From: an uncultured Burkholderiales bacterium
GTDB taxonomy: Bacteria > Pseudomonadota > Gammaproteobacteria > Burkholderiales > Burkholderiaceae_A
Assembly: GCA_937864175.1 (NCBI GenBank)
Contig: CALMJH010000068.1
Span: 1-47,525, forward strand
Length of the DNA: 47,525 nucleotides
Reading direction: 5' to 3'
In this document: piece by piece, positions 32,259-41,534 of the stretch
How positions within the stretch are numbered: the first letter of the stretch is position 1
Layout: each line of letters opens with the position of its first letter
Program-made: the position numbers and the translations under genes
The notes under the pieces: model-generated
What the model was told of the DNA's origin: nothing
Databases searched by the model: none
What the model saw: only the letters and a program-made list of their open reading frames with translations

Positions 32259-32958
32259 ACCAGTCGGTCAGGACCCAGCGGTCGTGGCCGCTGGGGGTTC
32301 TGTAGCTGCCCGGCCTGTGGGTATGGCCGTGGATCATGCCAAAAGCCCGGTGGCTCTCAATGGCCCCGTCGACGGCGGACTGGTTCACATCCATGATGGA
32401 CAGGGTCTTGGCACGCTTCTCGGCCTGGCTCCTTTGCCGCATGGTCTGTGCGGTGGCTAGTCGCGCCTCCAGTGGCTGGGCTAAAAATTCGTGCTGCCAG
32501 GCGGGCTCTCTGACGGTCGCTCGAAAGGCCTGATAGTCGAGATCATCGGTGCAGTAGGCATCGCCATGGCTGATGACCCAACGACGTCCACTGGCCTGGG
32601 TCAACACAAAGGGGTCTGCAAACAATGTGGCGCCTACGCTCTGACAGAACCGAGGTCCCAACAAGAAGTCTCGATTGCCGTGCACCAGCCCGATCTGGAG
32701 TCCCGCCCGATGTTCTCTTTGCAGGGTCTCGGTCAGGCGGGGCCAGGCAGACTCGCTGTCCAGCAGGTCGTCGCCCACCCAGGTCTCAAAGAGGTCTCCA
32801 AGAATGACAAGCCAATGGGGCTGGTGAGAGCGCAACTGTTCTTCGAGCCAGGCCAGAAAACCTGTGCAGAGGGGGTCGTCGTCGTGAAGCAGGTGAAGGT
32901 CTGAGGCAAACAGGACCTTCTGGTCGGGCGCTAGCTCAAGCGAGGCCCGTGGATTCAT
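32197..32958 (-). CDS. lpxH: UDP-2,3-diacylglucosamine hydrolase LpxH
   Basis: Lipid A pathway enzyme cleaving UDP-diacylglucosamine to lipid X, 253 residues. Metallophosphoesterase motifs are [44 protein letters not shown] and IHGHTHRPG, all intact. The ATG overlaps the ppiB stop by 4 bp. The tail overlaps cysE. Confidence 0.95.
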   Translation of the reverse strand: MNPRASLELAPDQKVLFASDLHLLHDDDPLCTGFLAWLEEQLRSHQPHWLVILGDLFETWVGDDLLDSESAWPRLTETLQREHRAGLQIGLVHGNRDFLLGPRFCQSVGATLFADPFVLTQASGRRWVISHGDAYCTDDLDYQAFRATVREPAWQHEFLAQPLEARLATAQTMRQRSQAEKRAKTLSIMDVNQSAVDGAIESHRAFGMIHGHTHRPGSYRTPSGHDRWVLTDWSIEPARQGGLLLSDDGPRLI

Positions 32959-33452
32959 TGACCAACCACGACAGCCTTTTCGATGACCACGGCTTCCACC
33001 GGTACATCCTGATGGAATCCCTTGTTGGCGGTCTTGACCGACTTGATGGCATCGACTACTTCCCTGCCTTCGGTGACCTCGCCAAAGACCGCATAGCCCC
33101 AGCCACTGCCCGATGGTGATTTGAAGTCGAGGAAGTCGTTGTCGGAGACATTGATGAAGAACTGGGCAGTCGCAGAATGAGGGTCGTTGGTGCGAGCCAT
33201 GGCCACGGTGTAGGCCTTGTTTTTTAGGCCGTTGGCGGCCTCGTTGTCGATGGGATCGCGGGTGGGCTTCTGGTGCATATCCTGATCGAACCCGCCGCCT
33301 TGGATCATGAAGCCGTTGATGACTCGGTGGAAGATGGTTCCATCGAAGTGTCCATCTTTGACATAGCTGATGAAATTTTCAACGGTCTTCGGGGCTTTCT
33401 CGGCCTGAAGGCTCAGAACAATCTTGCCTTTGTTGGTGTGCAGTTCAATCAT
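32955..33452 (-). CDS. ppiB: Cyclophilin-type peptidyl-prolyl isomerase
   Basis: A cytoplasmic cyclophilin of 165 residues without signal peptide. Active-site segments are [13 protein letters not shown] and [17 protein letters not shown]. It catalyses cis-trans proline isomerisation. It lies between a TPR-protein gene (14 bp upstream) and lpxH (4-bp overlap), forming a minus-strand operon typical of Burkholderiales. Confidence 0.95.
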   Translation of the reverse strand: MIELHTNKGKIVLSLQAEKAPKTVENFISYVKDGHFDGTIFHRVINGFMIQGGGFDQDMHQKPTRDPIDNEAANGLKNKAYTVAMARTNDPHSATAQFFINVSDNDFLDFKSPSGSGWGYAVFGEVTEGREVVDAIKSVKTANKGFHQDVPVEAVVIEKAVVVGQ

Positions 33453-33466
33453 GGGTCTAATCGCTT

Positions 33467-34051
33467 TCAGTTTTTTTGTAGTCGAGACTGGATAGACAAG
33501 GCGGAGGGCTGGGGCATTTTCTCCAGGTGCCCACGCTTGGCGGACAAAAAAGGGGAGGCCCCCTTGGCCCCTAGTCCCTTTTCGTAGGTCTGCAGGGCGA
33601 GCCTTGTGTAGAGGTCTCCTAGGTTTTCGTAGGCCAGTGCATAGCCGGGGCGGTTCAGAATGGCCTGCTCCAGTGCGACTCGAGCCCGCTGGAATTCACC
33701 GCGACGCTGGTAGAGGACCGCCAGATTGTTGTATGGCTCTGCGAGTTCAGGAAACTCCTCGCGGAGGGATTCAAAGGCATTGATGGCCTTCTGGTCCTGG
33801 TTGGTTTCGGCCAGCAGGACGCCCTCTAAGAATCGCCACTGGGCATCACGGGGTCTGGTCTTCAGGGCTTCGTCGATTTTCTGTTGGGCGTCGTTGAATC
33901 GCTTGAGATCAATGAGCTCAATGGTCTGGGTGATCTCCAGGGTGACTTTTGGAATAGTCCTCGCCGTCGAGAGTGGAGTGACCTGGGCCAAGACCACGGG
34001 ACAGAGGGACAGGAGGCCAAGGGCCAGAAAGCGGCGGAGCATAAAGACCAT
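33467..34051 (-). CDS. Exported TPR-repeat protein
   Basis: With the Met at 34051 the product is 194 residues, starting [23 protein letters not shown], a signal peptide with a probable cleavage after VLA. A Met three codons later would also serve. TPR units occupy about residues 45-150, including [24 protein letters not shown] and [18 protein letters not shown] proteins mediate protein contacts; the partner is unknown. The gene is divergent from cysS across a 51-bp gap. Confidence 0.85.
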   Translation of the reverse strand: MVFMLRRFLALGLLSLCPVVLAQVTPLSTARTIPKVTLEITQTIELIDLKRFNDAQQKIDEALKTRPRDAQWRFLEGVLLAETNQDQKAINAFESLREEFPELAEPYNNLAVLYQRRGEFQRARVALEQAILNRPGYALAYENLGDLYTRLALQTYEKGLGAKGASPFLSAKRGHLEKMPQPSALSIQSRLQKN

Positions 34052-34093
34052 AGAATGCGCAGATGTGGTTAACTGACACTGGCAGTCTAGCAT

Positions 34094-34098
34094 GGTGA
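34094..34098 (+). promoter_or_regulatory. Ribosome-binding site deciding the cysS TTG start
   Basis: GGTGA ends four bases upstream of the TTG. No in-frame ATG or GTG lies between the upstream stop region and the first conserved residue, so this weak site supports the TTG. Confidence 0.6.
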
Positions 34099-34102
34099 TT
34101 TC

Positions 34103-35578
34103 TTGAAGATTTTCAATACCTTAACCCGACAAAAGGCGGTCTTCGAGCCTATTGAGCCGGGGCATGTGCGCCTTTATGTCTGTGGCATGACTGTCTATGA
34201 CTACTGCCATGTGGGCCATGCGAGGGTCTTGGTGGTCTTTGATATGGTGCGTCGGTGGCTTGAGGCCCAGGGCTATCGGGTGACCTATGTCCGTAACATC
34301 ACCGACATCGACGACAAGATTATTGCCAGGGCCGTGCAGAACAACGAGCCCATTGCTGCCCTGACCGAGCGTTTTATTAAGGCCATGCAGCAAGATGCTG
34401 CGGCCCTTGGGGTCTTGCCCCCCACCCATGAGCCCAGAGCAACCGCCTATGTTCCGCAGATGCTTGGCATGATTGAGCGACTGGTGGAAAACGGGCTGGC
34501 GTACCAAGACCCCGATGAGTCTGGACAACCCGGTGATGTCCACTTTGCGGTGCGGCAGTTCCCGAACTACGGGGCCCTGTCCGGCAAGTCGTTAGATGAG
34601 TTGCGGGCCGGTGAACGGGTTGCGGTCGCCAGAGACAAGCGTGATCCGCTGGACTTTGTCCTCTGGAAGAAGGCCAAGGCGGGAGAGCCCAGTGATGCGG
34701 TCTGGCCATCGGGCTACGGACTGGGCCGACCGGGCTGGCACATTGAGTGTTCGGCCATGAGTTGTGACCTCCTGGGACCGCACTTTGATATTCATGGGGG
34801 AGGCGCAGATTTGCAATTTCCTCACCACGAGAACGAGATTGCGCAGTCTGAGGGGGCCACCCAAGACCAGACCCACCAGCCTTTTGTGCGGACCTGGATG
34901 CACAATGGCTTCGTGCGTATCGATGACGAGAAAATGTCCAAATCCTTGGGCAATTTCTTCACCATTCGAGAGGTCCTGGCCCGATTCGATCCGGAGGTGG
35001 TGAGGTTTTTTATTCTGCGTGCCCACTACCGGAGCCCCCTGAATTACTCGGATGCGGCGCTTGAAGAGGCGAGGGCTGGTCTAGCCAGGCTGTACACGGC
35101 TCTGGATAAGGCGGGCCTTCAGGCAGCGGTCGGACTTGAGCAGGCCCAGCTACTGAGGCAGCAGGCAATGTGCTCGGAACACGCCCAGGCAGTCAGTTTT
35201 CGGCAGGCGATGGATGACGACTTCAATACACCAGAGGCGATTGCGGCCCTCTTCGGTCTTGCCACAGAGGTCAATCGATTTTCAGCGGCCGGCCTGGCGG
35301 ATCAAGCGGCCGAGGCTGCTGCCTTGCTTCGGGGTCTCGGTCTGGTCCTTGGTCTTTTGGAGCGGTCTGCGGCGGAGGTGAAGCAGGCCGGAGGATCCTC
35401 CCAGTCCGCAGATGCTGCGGGTCTCTCGGAGTCAGACATCTTGATGCAAATAGAAGCGCGGGCCAGGGCAAAGAAAGACCGGGATTTCGGTCAAGCGGAT
35501 GCGATTCGTGCCGATCTCCTTGCCCGGGGCATTGTCTTAGAGGACAGCGCCTCTGGCACGACTTGGCGGCGTGCTTAG
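34103..35578 (+). CDS. cysS: Cysteinyl-tRNA synthetase
   Basis: Class I synthetase, 491 residues, starting at TTG with [11 protein letters not shown] nearby upstream ATG at 34092 runs into a stop after four codons, so it is not the start. The SD-like GGTGA (34094-34098) ends 4 bases before TTG. Zinc-site Cys28 and the HIGH-type HVGH (36-39) lie in [21 protein letters not shown] is at 277-281. The C-terminus is the usual Arg/Lys-rich helical domain. A TTG start could lower expression. Confidence 0.95.
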   Translation: MKIFNTLTRQKAVFEPIEPGHVRLYVCGMTVYDYCHVGHARVLVVFDMVRRWLEAQGYRVTYVRNITDIDDKIIARAVQNNEPIAALTERFIKAMQQDAAALGVLPPTHEPRATAYVPQMLGMIERLVENGLAYQDPDESGQPGDVHFAVRQFPNYGALSGKSLDELRAGERVAVARDKRDPLDFVLWKKAKAGEPSDAVWPSGYGLGRPGWHIECSAMSCDLLGPHFDIHGGGADLQFPHHENEIAQSEGATQDQTHQPFVRTWMHNGFVRIDDEKMSKSLGNFFTIREVLARFDPEVVRFFILRAHYRSPLNYSDAALEEARAGLARLYTALDKAGLQAAVGLEQAQLLRQQAMCSEHAQAVSFRQAMDDDFNTPEAIAALFGLATEVNRFSAAGLADQAAEAAALLRGLGLVLGLLERSAAEVKQAGGSSQSADAAGLSESDILMQIEARARAKKDRDFGQADAIRADLLARGIVLEDSASGTTWRRA

Positions 35579-35600
35579 GGTTTATAGGACAATAGGGTCT

Positions 35601-36563
35601 ATGTCAGTTACGTTTCTGGATTTCGAGCAGCCGCTGGCCGAGCTCGAGAAGAAGATTGAGGAGCTTCGTCTGGTTCAAGGCGATGGCTCTGTCGACATTT
35701 CAGATGAGCTCACCGGCCTCCAAGAAAAGGCCGAGGCCCAATTAAAAGACCTCTATGCCAAGTTGACGCCATGGCAGATCTCGCAGGTCTCCCGGCATCC
35801 TCAGCGTCCGTATACCCTGGACTACATCCGAGAGGTCTTTACCGATTTCTACGAGCTTCACGGCGACCGTGGGTTTGCCGACGACCCCGCCATTGTTGGG
35901 GGACTGGCCCGTCTGGATGGGCAGCCGGTCATGGTCATAGGCCACCAAAAAGGGCGCGATCTGAAGGAGAGAACCCATCGCAACTTTGGCATGCCGCGGC
36001 CAGAAGGCTATCGCAAGGCCGAGCGTCTGATGCGGCTTGCCGAGAAGTTCGGGCTCCCCGTCATTTCATTGATCGACACCCCGGGGGCCTACCCAGGCAT
36101 CGGGGCAGAGGAGCGCGGTCAGTCCGAGGCCATCGGGAAGAATCTATTTGTAATGGCAGGACTGAAGGTGCCCTTCATTGCAACGGTGATTGGTGAGGGA
36201 GGCTCGGGGGGCGCCCTGGCGATTGCGGTGGCCGACCAGGTGCTGATGCTTCAGTACTCAACTTATTCGGTGATTTCGCCCGAGGGCTGCGCCTCTATTC
36301 TCTGGAAAAGCGCTGCCAAGGCCCCAGAGGCTGCAGAGACCCTGGGCATCACGGCCCAGCGTCTGAAGGCGCTGGGGTTGGTCGATCGAGTAGTCAATGA
36401 GCCAATGGGGGGCGCCCATCGGGATGCACCGGCCATGGCCAAGAGCCTCAAAAAAGCCATTGTTGAGGCTCTGGCTCAGGTTCAGGCCTTGTCGACCGAG
36501 GACATGCTGGCCACGCGTCAGGCCCGACTTCGTGCCTATGGTCGATTTAAAGAGGCCAGCTGA
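35601..36563 (+). CDS. accA: Acetyl-CoA carboxylase carboxyltransferase subunit alpha
   Basis: Alpha subunit (320 residues) of the carboxyltransferase that makes malonyl-CoA. The ATG at 35601 begins [21 protein letters not shown]. Crotonase-like motifs include [35 protein letters not shown] and [15 protein letters not shown]. accD is not visible here; in Burkholderiales it commonly lies near folC and dedD, just outside this window's left edge. The end of accA overlaps tilS by 26 bp. Confidence 0.97.
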   Translation: MSVTFLDFEQPLAELEKKIEELRLVQGDGSVDISDELTGLQEKAEAQLKDLYAKLTPWQISQVSRHPQRPYTLDYIREVFTDFYELHGDRGFADDPAIVGGLARLDGQPVMVIGHQKGRDLKERTHRNFGMPRPEGYRKAERLMRLAEKFGLPVISLIDTPGAYPGIGAEERGQSEAIGKNLFVMAGLKVPFIATVIGEGGSGGALAIAVADQVLMLQYSTYSVISPEGCASILWKSAAKAPEAAETLGITAQRLKALGLVDRVVNEPMGGAHRDAPAMAKSLKKAIVEALAQVQALSTEDMLATRQARLRAYGRFKEAS

Positions 36564-37551
36564 CCTCCCAAACCGTCTCTTGGTGGGCCTCTCAGCTGGC
36601 TTAGATTCCACCGTATTGCTCCAGGCTCTGGTCGCCGCCCGCGAGTCGGACTGGCCCGAGCTCGACCTTCAGGCGATTCATGTCCACCATGGCCTGCAGC
36701 CTTCAGCCCAAGATTTCCAGGCTCAGGCCTCCAAGACCTGCGACGCATGTGGGGTCAGGCTCCAGCTGGTCCACCTTCAAATCGATTCCGAACAGATCAG
36801 GACCCGGGGTCTTGAGGCCGCCGCTCGTGAGGCTCGCTATGCGGCCTTTTATCGCTGTCTCGCAGAGGACCAGGCGCTGGTCTTGGGCCATCACCTCGAT
36901 GACCAGGTGGAGACCATGCTCTTGCAGTGGATGCGCGGCGCAGGCCTCGATGGTCTGGCCTCGATGCAGGTCTGGTCGCCGGTCAGGCGACTCTGGCGAC
37001 CCTTGCTGGGCATGAGTAAACAGCAGCTGCGTAAGCTTGCGGATGCACAGGCTCTGTCTTGGATTGAGGATCCGACGAATGCGGACCAGAGTTTTCACCG
37101 CAATCGTCTTCGCGAAGTAGTGATGCCACTCTTGTTGGAAATGCGACAGGGAGCCCTGCAGGCCATGGGCCGATCGATCGAACTACTCCAACAGGACAAG
37201 TGGGTTCTCGATGAATTGACCCAGGCCGACTGGGCTGAGTGTCTGGCAAGGCAGGTCGAGCTCGATCAGCTGGCCGGGCGAGGTTATGGGTCTGCCCAGG
37301 GCCTTCCGGTCTTAAATCGCCAACGGTGGCTCATGCTCTCCGAGGCCCGTGGGCTGAGGGTTTTGCGTCATGGGCTGGCCCAGGTCGGGGCTCCAATGCC
37401 ACCTGCGAGGCGCCTTCAGGAGTTTGCTCGCCAGCTTCGGCATGTGAGTCACGACACACGATGTCAGATGGATGTGGCCGCCGCAGAGACCGGCGAGAAA
37501 GCGTCTTTTCAAGTATCGTTTCGGGCTGGATTCGTATTTTTTAGTCAATAA
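36538..37551 (+). CDS. tilS: tRNA(Ile)-lysidine synthase
   Basis: Modifies C34 of tRNA-Ile to lysidine so that it reads AUA. The protein is 337 residues with the start inside accA. The ATP-pyrophosphatase P-loop reads LSAGLDST (residues 18-25), with Ala20 where the usual motif SGGxDS has Gly. [14 protein letters not shown] and [24 protein letters not shown] follow as expected. The C-terminal region is short relative to E. coli TilS (432 residues). Position between accA and lysC is usual in this order. Confidence 0.93.
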   Translation: MVDLKRPADLPNRLLVGLSAGLDSTVLLQALVAARESDWPELDLQAIHVHHGLQPSAQDFQAQASKTCDACGVRLQLVHLQIDSEQIRTRGLEAAAREARYAAFYRCLAEDQALVLGHHLDDQVETMLLQWMRGAGLDGLASMQVWSPVRRLWRPLLGMSKQQLRKLADAQALSWIEDPTNADQSFHRNRLREVVMPLLLEMRQGALQAMGRSIELLQQDKWVLDELTQADWAECLARQVELDQLAGRGYGSAQGLPVLNRQRWLMLSEARGLRVLRHGLAQVGAPMPPARRLQEFARQLRHVSHDTRCQMDVAAAETGEKASFQVSFRAGFVFFSQ

Positions 37552-37554
37552 CTT

Positions 37555-38802
37555 ATGTCTTTAATCGTTCACAAGTACGGCGGCACCTCGATGGGCTCTA
37601 CCGAGCGCATCCAGAATGTAGCCCGCCGAGTCGCCAAGTGGCATCGTTCGGGGCATCAGATGGTGGTTGTGCCCTCAGCCATGTCCGGTGAGACCAACCG
37701 TCTCCTGGGGCTCGCCAAGGAGATCACCGACAATCCCGATCCTCGAGAACTCGACCAGATTGCTGCGACGGGGGAACAGGTCTCGGTGGGCCTGCTGGCC
37801 CTGGCGATCCAAAAGCAGGGGCTGAAAGCCAAGAGTTACACGGGTTGGCAGGTGCCCGTTCGCACCAATTCAGCGTATACAAAGGCCCGAATCGAGTCCA
37901 TCGATGATGCGCAGGTCCGTCGAGATTTGGACAATGGCTACGTGGTGATCATCACTGGATTTCAGGGCATTGATGAACACCAGTCCATCACCACGCTAGG
38001 TCGCGGAGGCTCTGATACCTCAGCCGTAGCAGTGGCCGCGGCGCTTAAAGCCGAAGAGTGCTTGATCTACACCGATGTCGACGGCGTCTATACGACTGAT
38101 CCGCGTGTGGAGCCGAACGCCAAGCGTCTTCAGAAAATCACTTTTGAAGAGATGCTGGAGATGGCGAGTCTGGGCTCCAAGGTCTTGCAGATACGGTCGG
38201 TCGAGTTTGCCGGCAAATACCAGGTCAAGACTCGTGTGCTTTCGAGCCTGACTGACCCCGACATGAACCTCGCTGAGGAGGCCCAGTCGGGTACTTTGAT
38301 TACTTATGAGGAAGACAAGAACATGGAACAGGCGGTCATTTCTGGCATTGCCTTTAACCGAGACGAAGCCAAGATCACCATTGCTGGCGTACCAGACAAG
38401 CCCGGCGTGGCCTACAAGATTCTAGGCCCCGTGGCTCAGGCCAACATCGATGTAGACATGATCATCCAAAATGCCAGTCATGACGGCATGACCGATTTCT
38501 CGTTTACCGTTCATCGAAATGAACTCAGCAAGGCACTGGACGTCATCAAGACCACCGTACAGCCGCAGATTCAGGCTCGAGAAATCACCAGCGATGCCGA
38601 CATCTGCAAGGTGAGCGTGGTGGGCATCGGTATGCGCTCTCATGTTGGCGTGGCCAGCCAGATGTTTGAGACCCTCTCAAAAGAAGGCATCAATATTCAG
38701 ATGATTTCCACCAGTGAAATCAAGATTTCGGTGGTCATTGCCGACAAATACATGGAATTGGCCGTGCGTGCGCTGCACAAGGCCTTTGGGCTAGAATCGT
38801 AA
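37555..38802 (+). CDS. lysC: Aspartokinase
   Basis: Phosphorylates aspartate at the head of Lys, Thr and Met synthesis, 415 residues. The kinase domain begins [16 protein letters not shown] and has [25 protein letters not shown]. Two ACT domains occupy about residues 265-415, the usual site for feedback control by Lys and Thr. It lies 3 bp after tilS; the tRNA-Ser gene follows. It feeds dapA, and probably metZ, in this window. Confidence 0.97.
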   Translation: MSLIVHKYGGTSMGSTERIQNVARRVAKWHRSGHQMVVVPSAMSGETNRLLGLAKEITDNPDPRELDQIAATGEQVSVGLLALAIQKQGLKAKSYTGWQVPVRTNSAYTKARIESIDDAQVRRDLDNGYVVIITGFQGIDEHQSITTLGRGGSDTSAVAVAAALKAEECLIYTDVDGVYTTDPRVEPNAKRLQKITFEEMLEMASLGSKVLQIRSVEFAGKYQVKTRVLSSLTDPDMNLAEEAQSGTLITYEEDKNMEQAVISGIAFNRDEAKITIAGVPDKPGVAYKILGPVAQANIDVDMIIQNASHDGMTDFSFTVHRNELSKALDVIKTTVQPQIQAREITSDADICKVSVVGIGMRSHVGVASQMFETLSKEGINIQMISTSEIKISVVIADKYMELAVRALHKAFGLES

Positions 38803-38827
38803 GTTCTTCGCCAGCAGTCGAGAAGTA

Positions 38828-38918
38828 GGAGACGTGACCGAGTGGCCGAAGGTGCTCCCCTGCTAAGGGAGTATGGGCCAAAAGCCCATCGAGGGTTCGA
38901 ATCCCTCCGTCTCCGCCA
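38828..38918 (+). tRNA. tRNA-Ser(GCU)
   Basis: A class II tRNA of 91 bases with CCA encoded. Acceptor stem GGAGACG pairs with CGTCTCC. The anticodon arm is CTCCC-CTGCTAA-GGGAG with anticodon GCT, which reads AGC and AGU. A long variable arm (ATGGGC paired with GCCCAT) is typical of serine tRNAs. The T arm GAGGG-TTCGAAT-CCCTC is intact. Confidence 0.98.
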
Positions 38919-38935
38919 TTGTCTTGGGCTAGGTC

Positions 38936-39403
38936 ATGCGAACCTTTGAGTCGATCGTGCGAAAGCTGACTGCAGTGCCTGCAACGTCCCCGCGGCTGTT
39001 GCTGGGCCTCGTTTTGTGCGGGCTATTGGCCGGGTGTGCCAGTCAGTCTGCGCGGGTCGCCAAGAGCCTAGACACGGAGCACTCCGACTTTCATTCCAAC
39101 TCCTGCAAGGGGGCCCTGGCCTCGGTGGATACCCATGAGACTATCAAGACCTCCCGTCTCATCGCTGGTCCTACTCTGGTCTTGCTTTCGGGAGGTCTGC
39201 TGGCCATCCCGGTGATTGCGACCAACGCAGCTTTAGATACCTATGACCAACTCGACGCCGCCAAGATTAAAACGGCCTGCGCTGGTCAGCAGACCAGTGA
39301 TCTGGAGATCGCTGGCAATGTCGCTCAGAACGGCGCCTTGTCGCTGGTGGCCAAAGGGCTGGAGCTGCCGACGCTTGGCGGCTCAAACCCCGCAGCCAAG
39401 TAG
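38936..39403 (+). CDS. Hypothetical lipoprotein
   Basis: A 155-residue predicted lipoprotein: a long N-region, then LLLGLVLCGLLAGC with lipobox Cys34. The mature part contains two further Cys (NSCKGAL and TACAGQQ), perhaps a disulfide, and a hydrophobic segment LIAGPTLVLLSGGLLAIPVIA near residues 75-95 that could insert in membrane. I do not recognise the family. It follows tRNA-Ser by 17 bp and faces the thioredoxin-fold gene 14 bp away. Confidence 0.75.
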   Translation: MRTFESIVRKLTAVPATSPRLLLGLVLCGLLAGCASQSARVAKSLDTEHSDFHSNSCKGALASVDTHETIKTSRLIAGPTLVLLSGGLLAIPVIATNAALDTYDQLDAAKIKTACAGQQTSDLEIAGNVAQNGALSLVAKGLELPTLGGSNPAAK

Positions 39404-39417
39404 ACCAGTTCTTTTCC

Positions 39418-40065
39418 CTAGTATTTGATCGAGCAGCCGTAGGGAGTGGTCTCTGGCTCCGAGACGGGCTTGCCAGCCTTAATCTCTGACATGGCCTTCA
39501 GGACATAGTTAGTGGCCCTTGAGATGTCGGCCTGACTCGCGGAACGAATGCTGTCGATCGCGCCGTTGTAGACCACGTTGCCTTGCGGGTTGATGATCAC
39601 CATCTGGGGAGTGGTCTTGGCACCAAAGGCTTTTCCGGTGGCGCCATTGGGATCCAGCGTGGCTAGGCTGAGCTGGGCGTTCATTTGGCTATTCCAGGCG
39701 GCCATGTCCTTTGGCAGCTTGTAATCCTGATGACTGGGGTTGGTGGAGTTGATCTGCACCCAGGTAAAGCCTGCCTTCAGAGCAGCCGCCTGTGTGGCCT
39801 GCATATTGCCGGATTGGTAGTGTTTCTGAACGAATGGGCAGCCTGGGTTGGTCCACTCCAGCACGACCCATTTGTTCTTGAGGTCGCGAGATCCAACTGA
39901 TTTGCCGTCGAGCGTCTGCAAGCCAATGGTCGGCGCGGGCTGGCCAGCCGAGACGGCCAGTGCGGCAGGTCCGAAGGGCAGCAGAGCGAGGGCCATGGCG
40001 ATTTGAAGGGTGGTGCGTCTGCCGTGCTGGCTGACTTTGTTTTCGCGGTGCATGATGGTTGGCAT
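39418..40065 (-). CDS. Exported thioredoxin-fold (redoxin/AhpC-TSA) protein
   Basis: A 215-residue protein with a Tat-like signal (GRRTTLQIAMALALLPFGPAALA), then a redoxin domain with LEWTNPGCPFVQKHY, TTPQMVIINPQGNVVYNGAID and the conserved end PYGCSIKY. The active site holds one Cys (GCPF) and not CxxC, so any disulfide would form with the C-terminal Cys or a partner. Family members are common in betaproteobacteria with unproven peroxidase- or thiol-type roles. It is divergent from a DsrE-like exported protein. Confidence 0.86.
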   Translation of the reverse strand: MPTIMHRENKVSQHGRRTTLQIAMALALLPFGPAALAVSAGQPAPTIGLQTLDGKSVGSRDLKNKWVVLEWTNPGCPFVQKHYQSGNMQATQAAALKAGFTWVQINSTNPSHQDYKLPKDMAAWNSQMNAQLSLATLDPNGATGKAFGAKTTPQMVIINPQGNVVYNGAIDSIRSASQADISRATNYVLKAMSEIKAGKPVSEPETTPYGCSIKY

Positions 40066-40091
40066 GAGAAGGGGAATCGGAGTCTAGGTTA

Positions 40092-40112
40092 GAGTTCTAA
40101 TGTTATGAACTC
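40092..40112. promoter_or_regulatory. Operator-like inverted repeat
   Basis: GAGTTC and GAACTC form a perfect inverted repeat separated by nine bases in the 104-bp divergent gap between the thioredoxin-fold and DsrE-like genes. A second inverted repeat, AGTT-N4-AACT, lies at 40126-40137. Such spacing fits a dimeric regulator; no regulator gene is adjacent. Confidence 0.5.
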
Positions 40113-40169
40113 ATTTCACATGAAAAGTTCTTAAACTCAAAAATTAAGACATCTAGGAGACTTAGAAAC

Positions 40170-40592
40170 ATGAAAGCTATTCAATCTGCAGTGATCGCCG
40201 CCGCTCTGCTGATCAGCTCGGCTGCTGTCGGAGCGGCCGAAAAAGTCGTGGTTCACATCAATGAGGGGACCGACAAGGCTCCAGTGGTTTTGAACAATGT
40301 TAAGAACCTCCTGGATGCCATGCCGAAAGACACCAAGGTGGTCGTCGTGGGCCACGGTGCGGGTATCGACTTTATGCTGGATGGCGCAAAAGACAAAAAT
40401 GGCAACCCCTTTGAGGTCACCATGCAGACCCTAAAAGGTCGCGGGGTTGAATTTCGAGCCTGTGCCAACACCTTCAAGTCTCGCAATCTCGACACCAAGA
40501 CTCTCTCGACGGAGGCTGTCATGGTGCAGTCAGGCGTTGCCGAGGTGGCCAACCTTCAACTCAAACAAGGTTTTGCCTACCTCAAGCCGTAG
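40170..40592 (+). CDS. Exported DsrE-like protein
   Basis: A 140-residue protein with an N-terminal signal peptide (MKAIQSAVIAAALLISSAAVGAA, cleavage near residue 23). The rest is a DsrE/DsrF-like alpha/beta fold: KVVVHINEGTDKAPVVLNNVKNLLDAMP, VVVVGHGAGIDFML and GVEFRACANTF with one Cys. Cytoplasmic DsrE relatives transfer sulfur through this Cys; exported ones are uncharacterised. AGGAGA (40155-40160) is a good ribosome-binding site. The HMG-CoA lyase gene converges 6 bp away. Confidence 0.85.
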   Translation: MKAIQSAVIAAALLISSAAVGAAEKVVVHINEGTDKAPVVLNNVKNLLDAMPKDTKVVVVGHGAGIDFMLDGAKDKNGNPFEVTMQTLKGRGVEFRACANTFKSRNLDTKTLSTEAVMVQSGVAEVANLQLKQGFAYLKP

Positions 40593-40598
40593 CAAGAT

Positions 40599-41534
40599 TC
40601 ATTGGGATTTGGCCTGGTCCAGGGCGTAGGTCTTGGACCGAGGCCCCGCATAGACCACCTGTCCACTCAGTGGGTGCTCTAGCAAGTTTCCAAGGTCTTT
40701 CGAGACCTTAAGGAGCCTGTCGAGATCGATCCCGGTCTCAATGCCCTCGCAGTGCATCGCATGAACAATATCCTCCATGCAGGCGTTGCCACTGGCTCCC
40801 GGGGCGTATGGGCAGCCACCGATGCCACCCGTGCAGGCGTCGTAATGAGTAACACCCGCGCGCAGTCCCTCGAAGACATTGGTCAGACCGAGGCCACGAC
40901 TGTTGTGGAAATGAAGGGTAATGCGGCTCTTTTGTGACAGCTTCTGTACCCGGCCGACCAGTTCCCTTACCTGACTTGGAAAGGCCATTCCGGTGGTGTC
41001 GCAGAGGGACACGCCGGTGACCCCTAACTCAGAGAAGGCCCTCACCCAGTGGAGCACCTGCTCCGCCGGCACATCGCCCTCGAAGGGGCAGCCAAAACTA
41101 CAAGACAGCGAGACATTCAGCCGGACTCGGTCTCGGGTCGTGACCACCACCTCTTGCAGCCTTTCGAAGGATTCTTGGGGGGTCATGCGCAGGTTGGCCT
41201 TGCTGTGGGACTCCGTCACCGACATCACCAGATTTAGCTCGTCTGGCTGGCAGGCCAGAGCACGCTCAGCTCCCTTCTGATTGGGGACTAAGACTACCAG
41301 TTCTGCGCCGGACCTTCTGGTGAGACCCTGCATGACCTCTTGGGCATCGGCCATCTGCGGAATGGCTTTGGGGGAGACAAAAGAGGTGACCTCGATGCGT
41401 GGCATGCCGGCATCAATGAGATCCTGAACCAGAGAAATTTTGTCGGTGGTAGAAATTGGCTTGCACTCGTTTTGCAGGCCGTCACGGGGGGAGACATCGC
41501 AGAGGACAACATGCGGGGGAAATTGATGGCTCAT
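40599..41534 (-). CDS. mvaB: Hydroxymethylglutaryl-CoA lyase family protein
   Basis: A 311-residue barrel enzyme that splits HMG-CoA into acetyl-CoA and acetoacetate. Catalytic residues are all present: R17 and D18 in SPRDGLQNE, H208 and H210 in LHFHNSRGLG, C241 in GGIGGCPYAPGASGN. These align with R41, D42, H233, H235 and C266 of the human enzyme. Its start overlaps the CaiB-type gene by 4 bp, so the two are co-translated. Related substrates are not excluded. Confidence 0.9.
   Translation of the reverse strand: MSHQFPPHVVLCDVSPRDGLQNECKPISTTDKISLVQDLIDAGMPRIEVTSFVSPKAIPQMADAQEVMQGLTRRSGAELVVLVPNQKGAERALACQPDELNLVMSVTESHSKANLRMTPQESFERLQEVVVTTRDRVRLNVSLSCSFGCPFEGDVPAEQVLHWVRAFSELGVTGVSLCDTTGMAFPSQVRELVGRVQKLSQKSRITLHFHNSRGLGLTNVFEGLRAGVTHYDACTGGIGGCPYAPGASGNACMEDIVHAMHCEGIETGIDLDRLLKVSKDLGNLLEHPLSGQVVYAGPRSKTYALDQAKSQ

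Noticed and set aside
38828-39403. The lipoprotein beside tRNA-Ser as possible cargo of a tRNA-associated integrated element.
   Set aside because: No integrase, no duplicated tRNA 3' end and no change in style; the flanking order is core genome.
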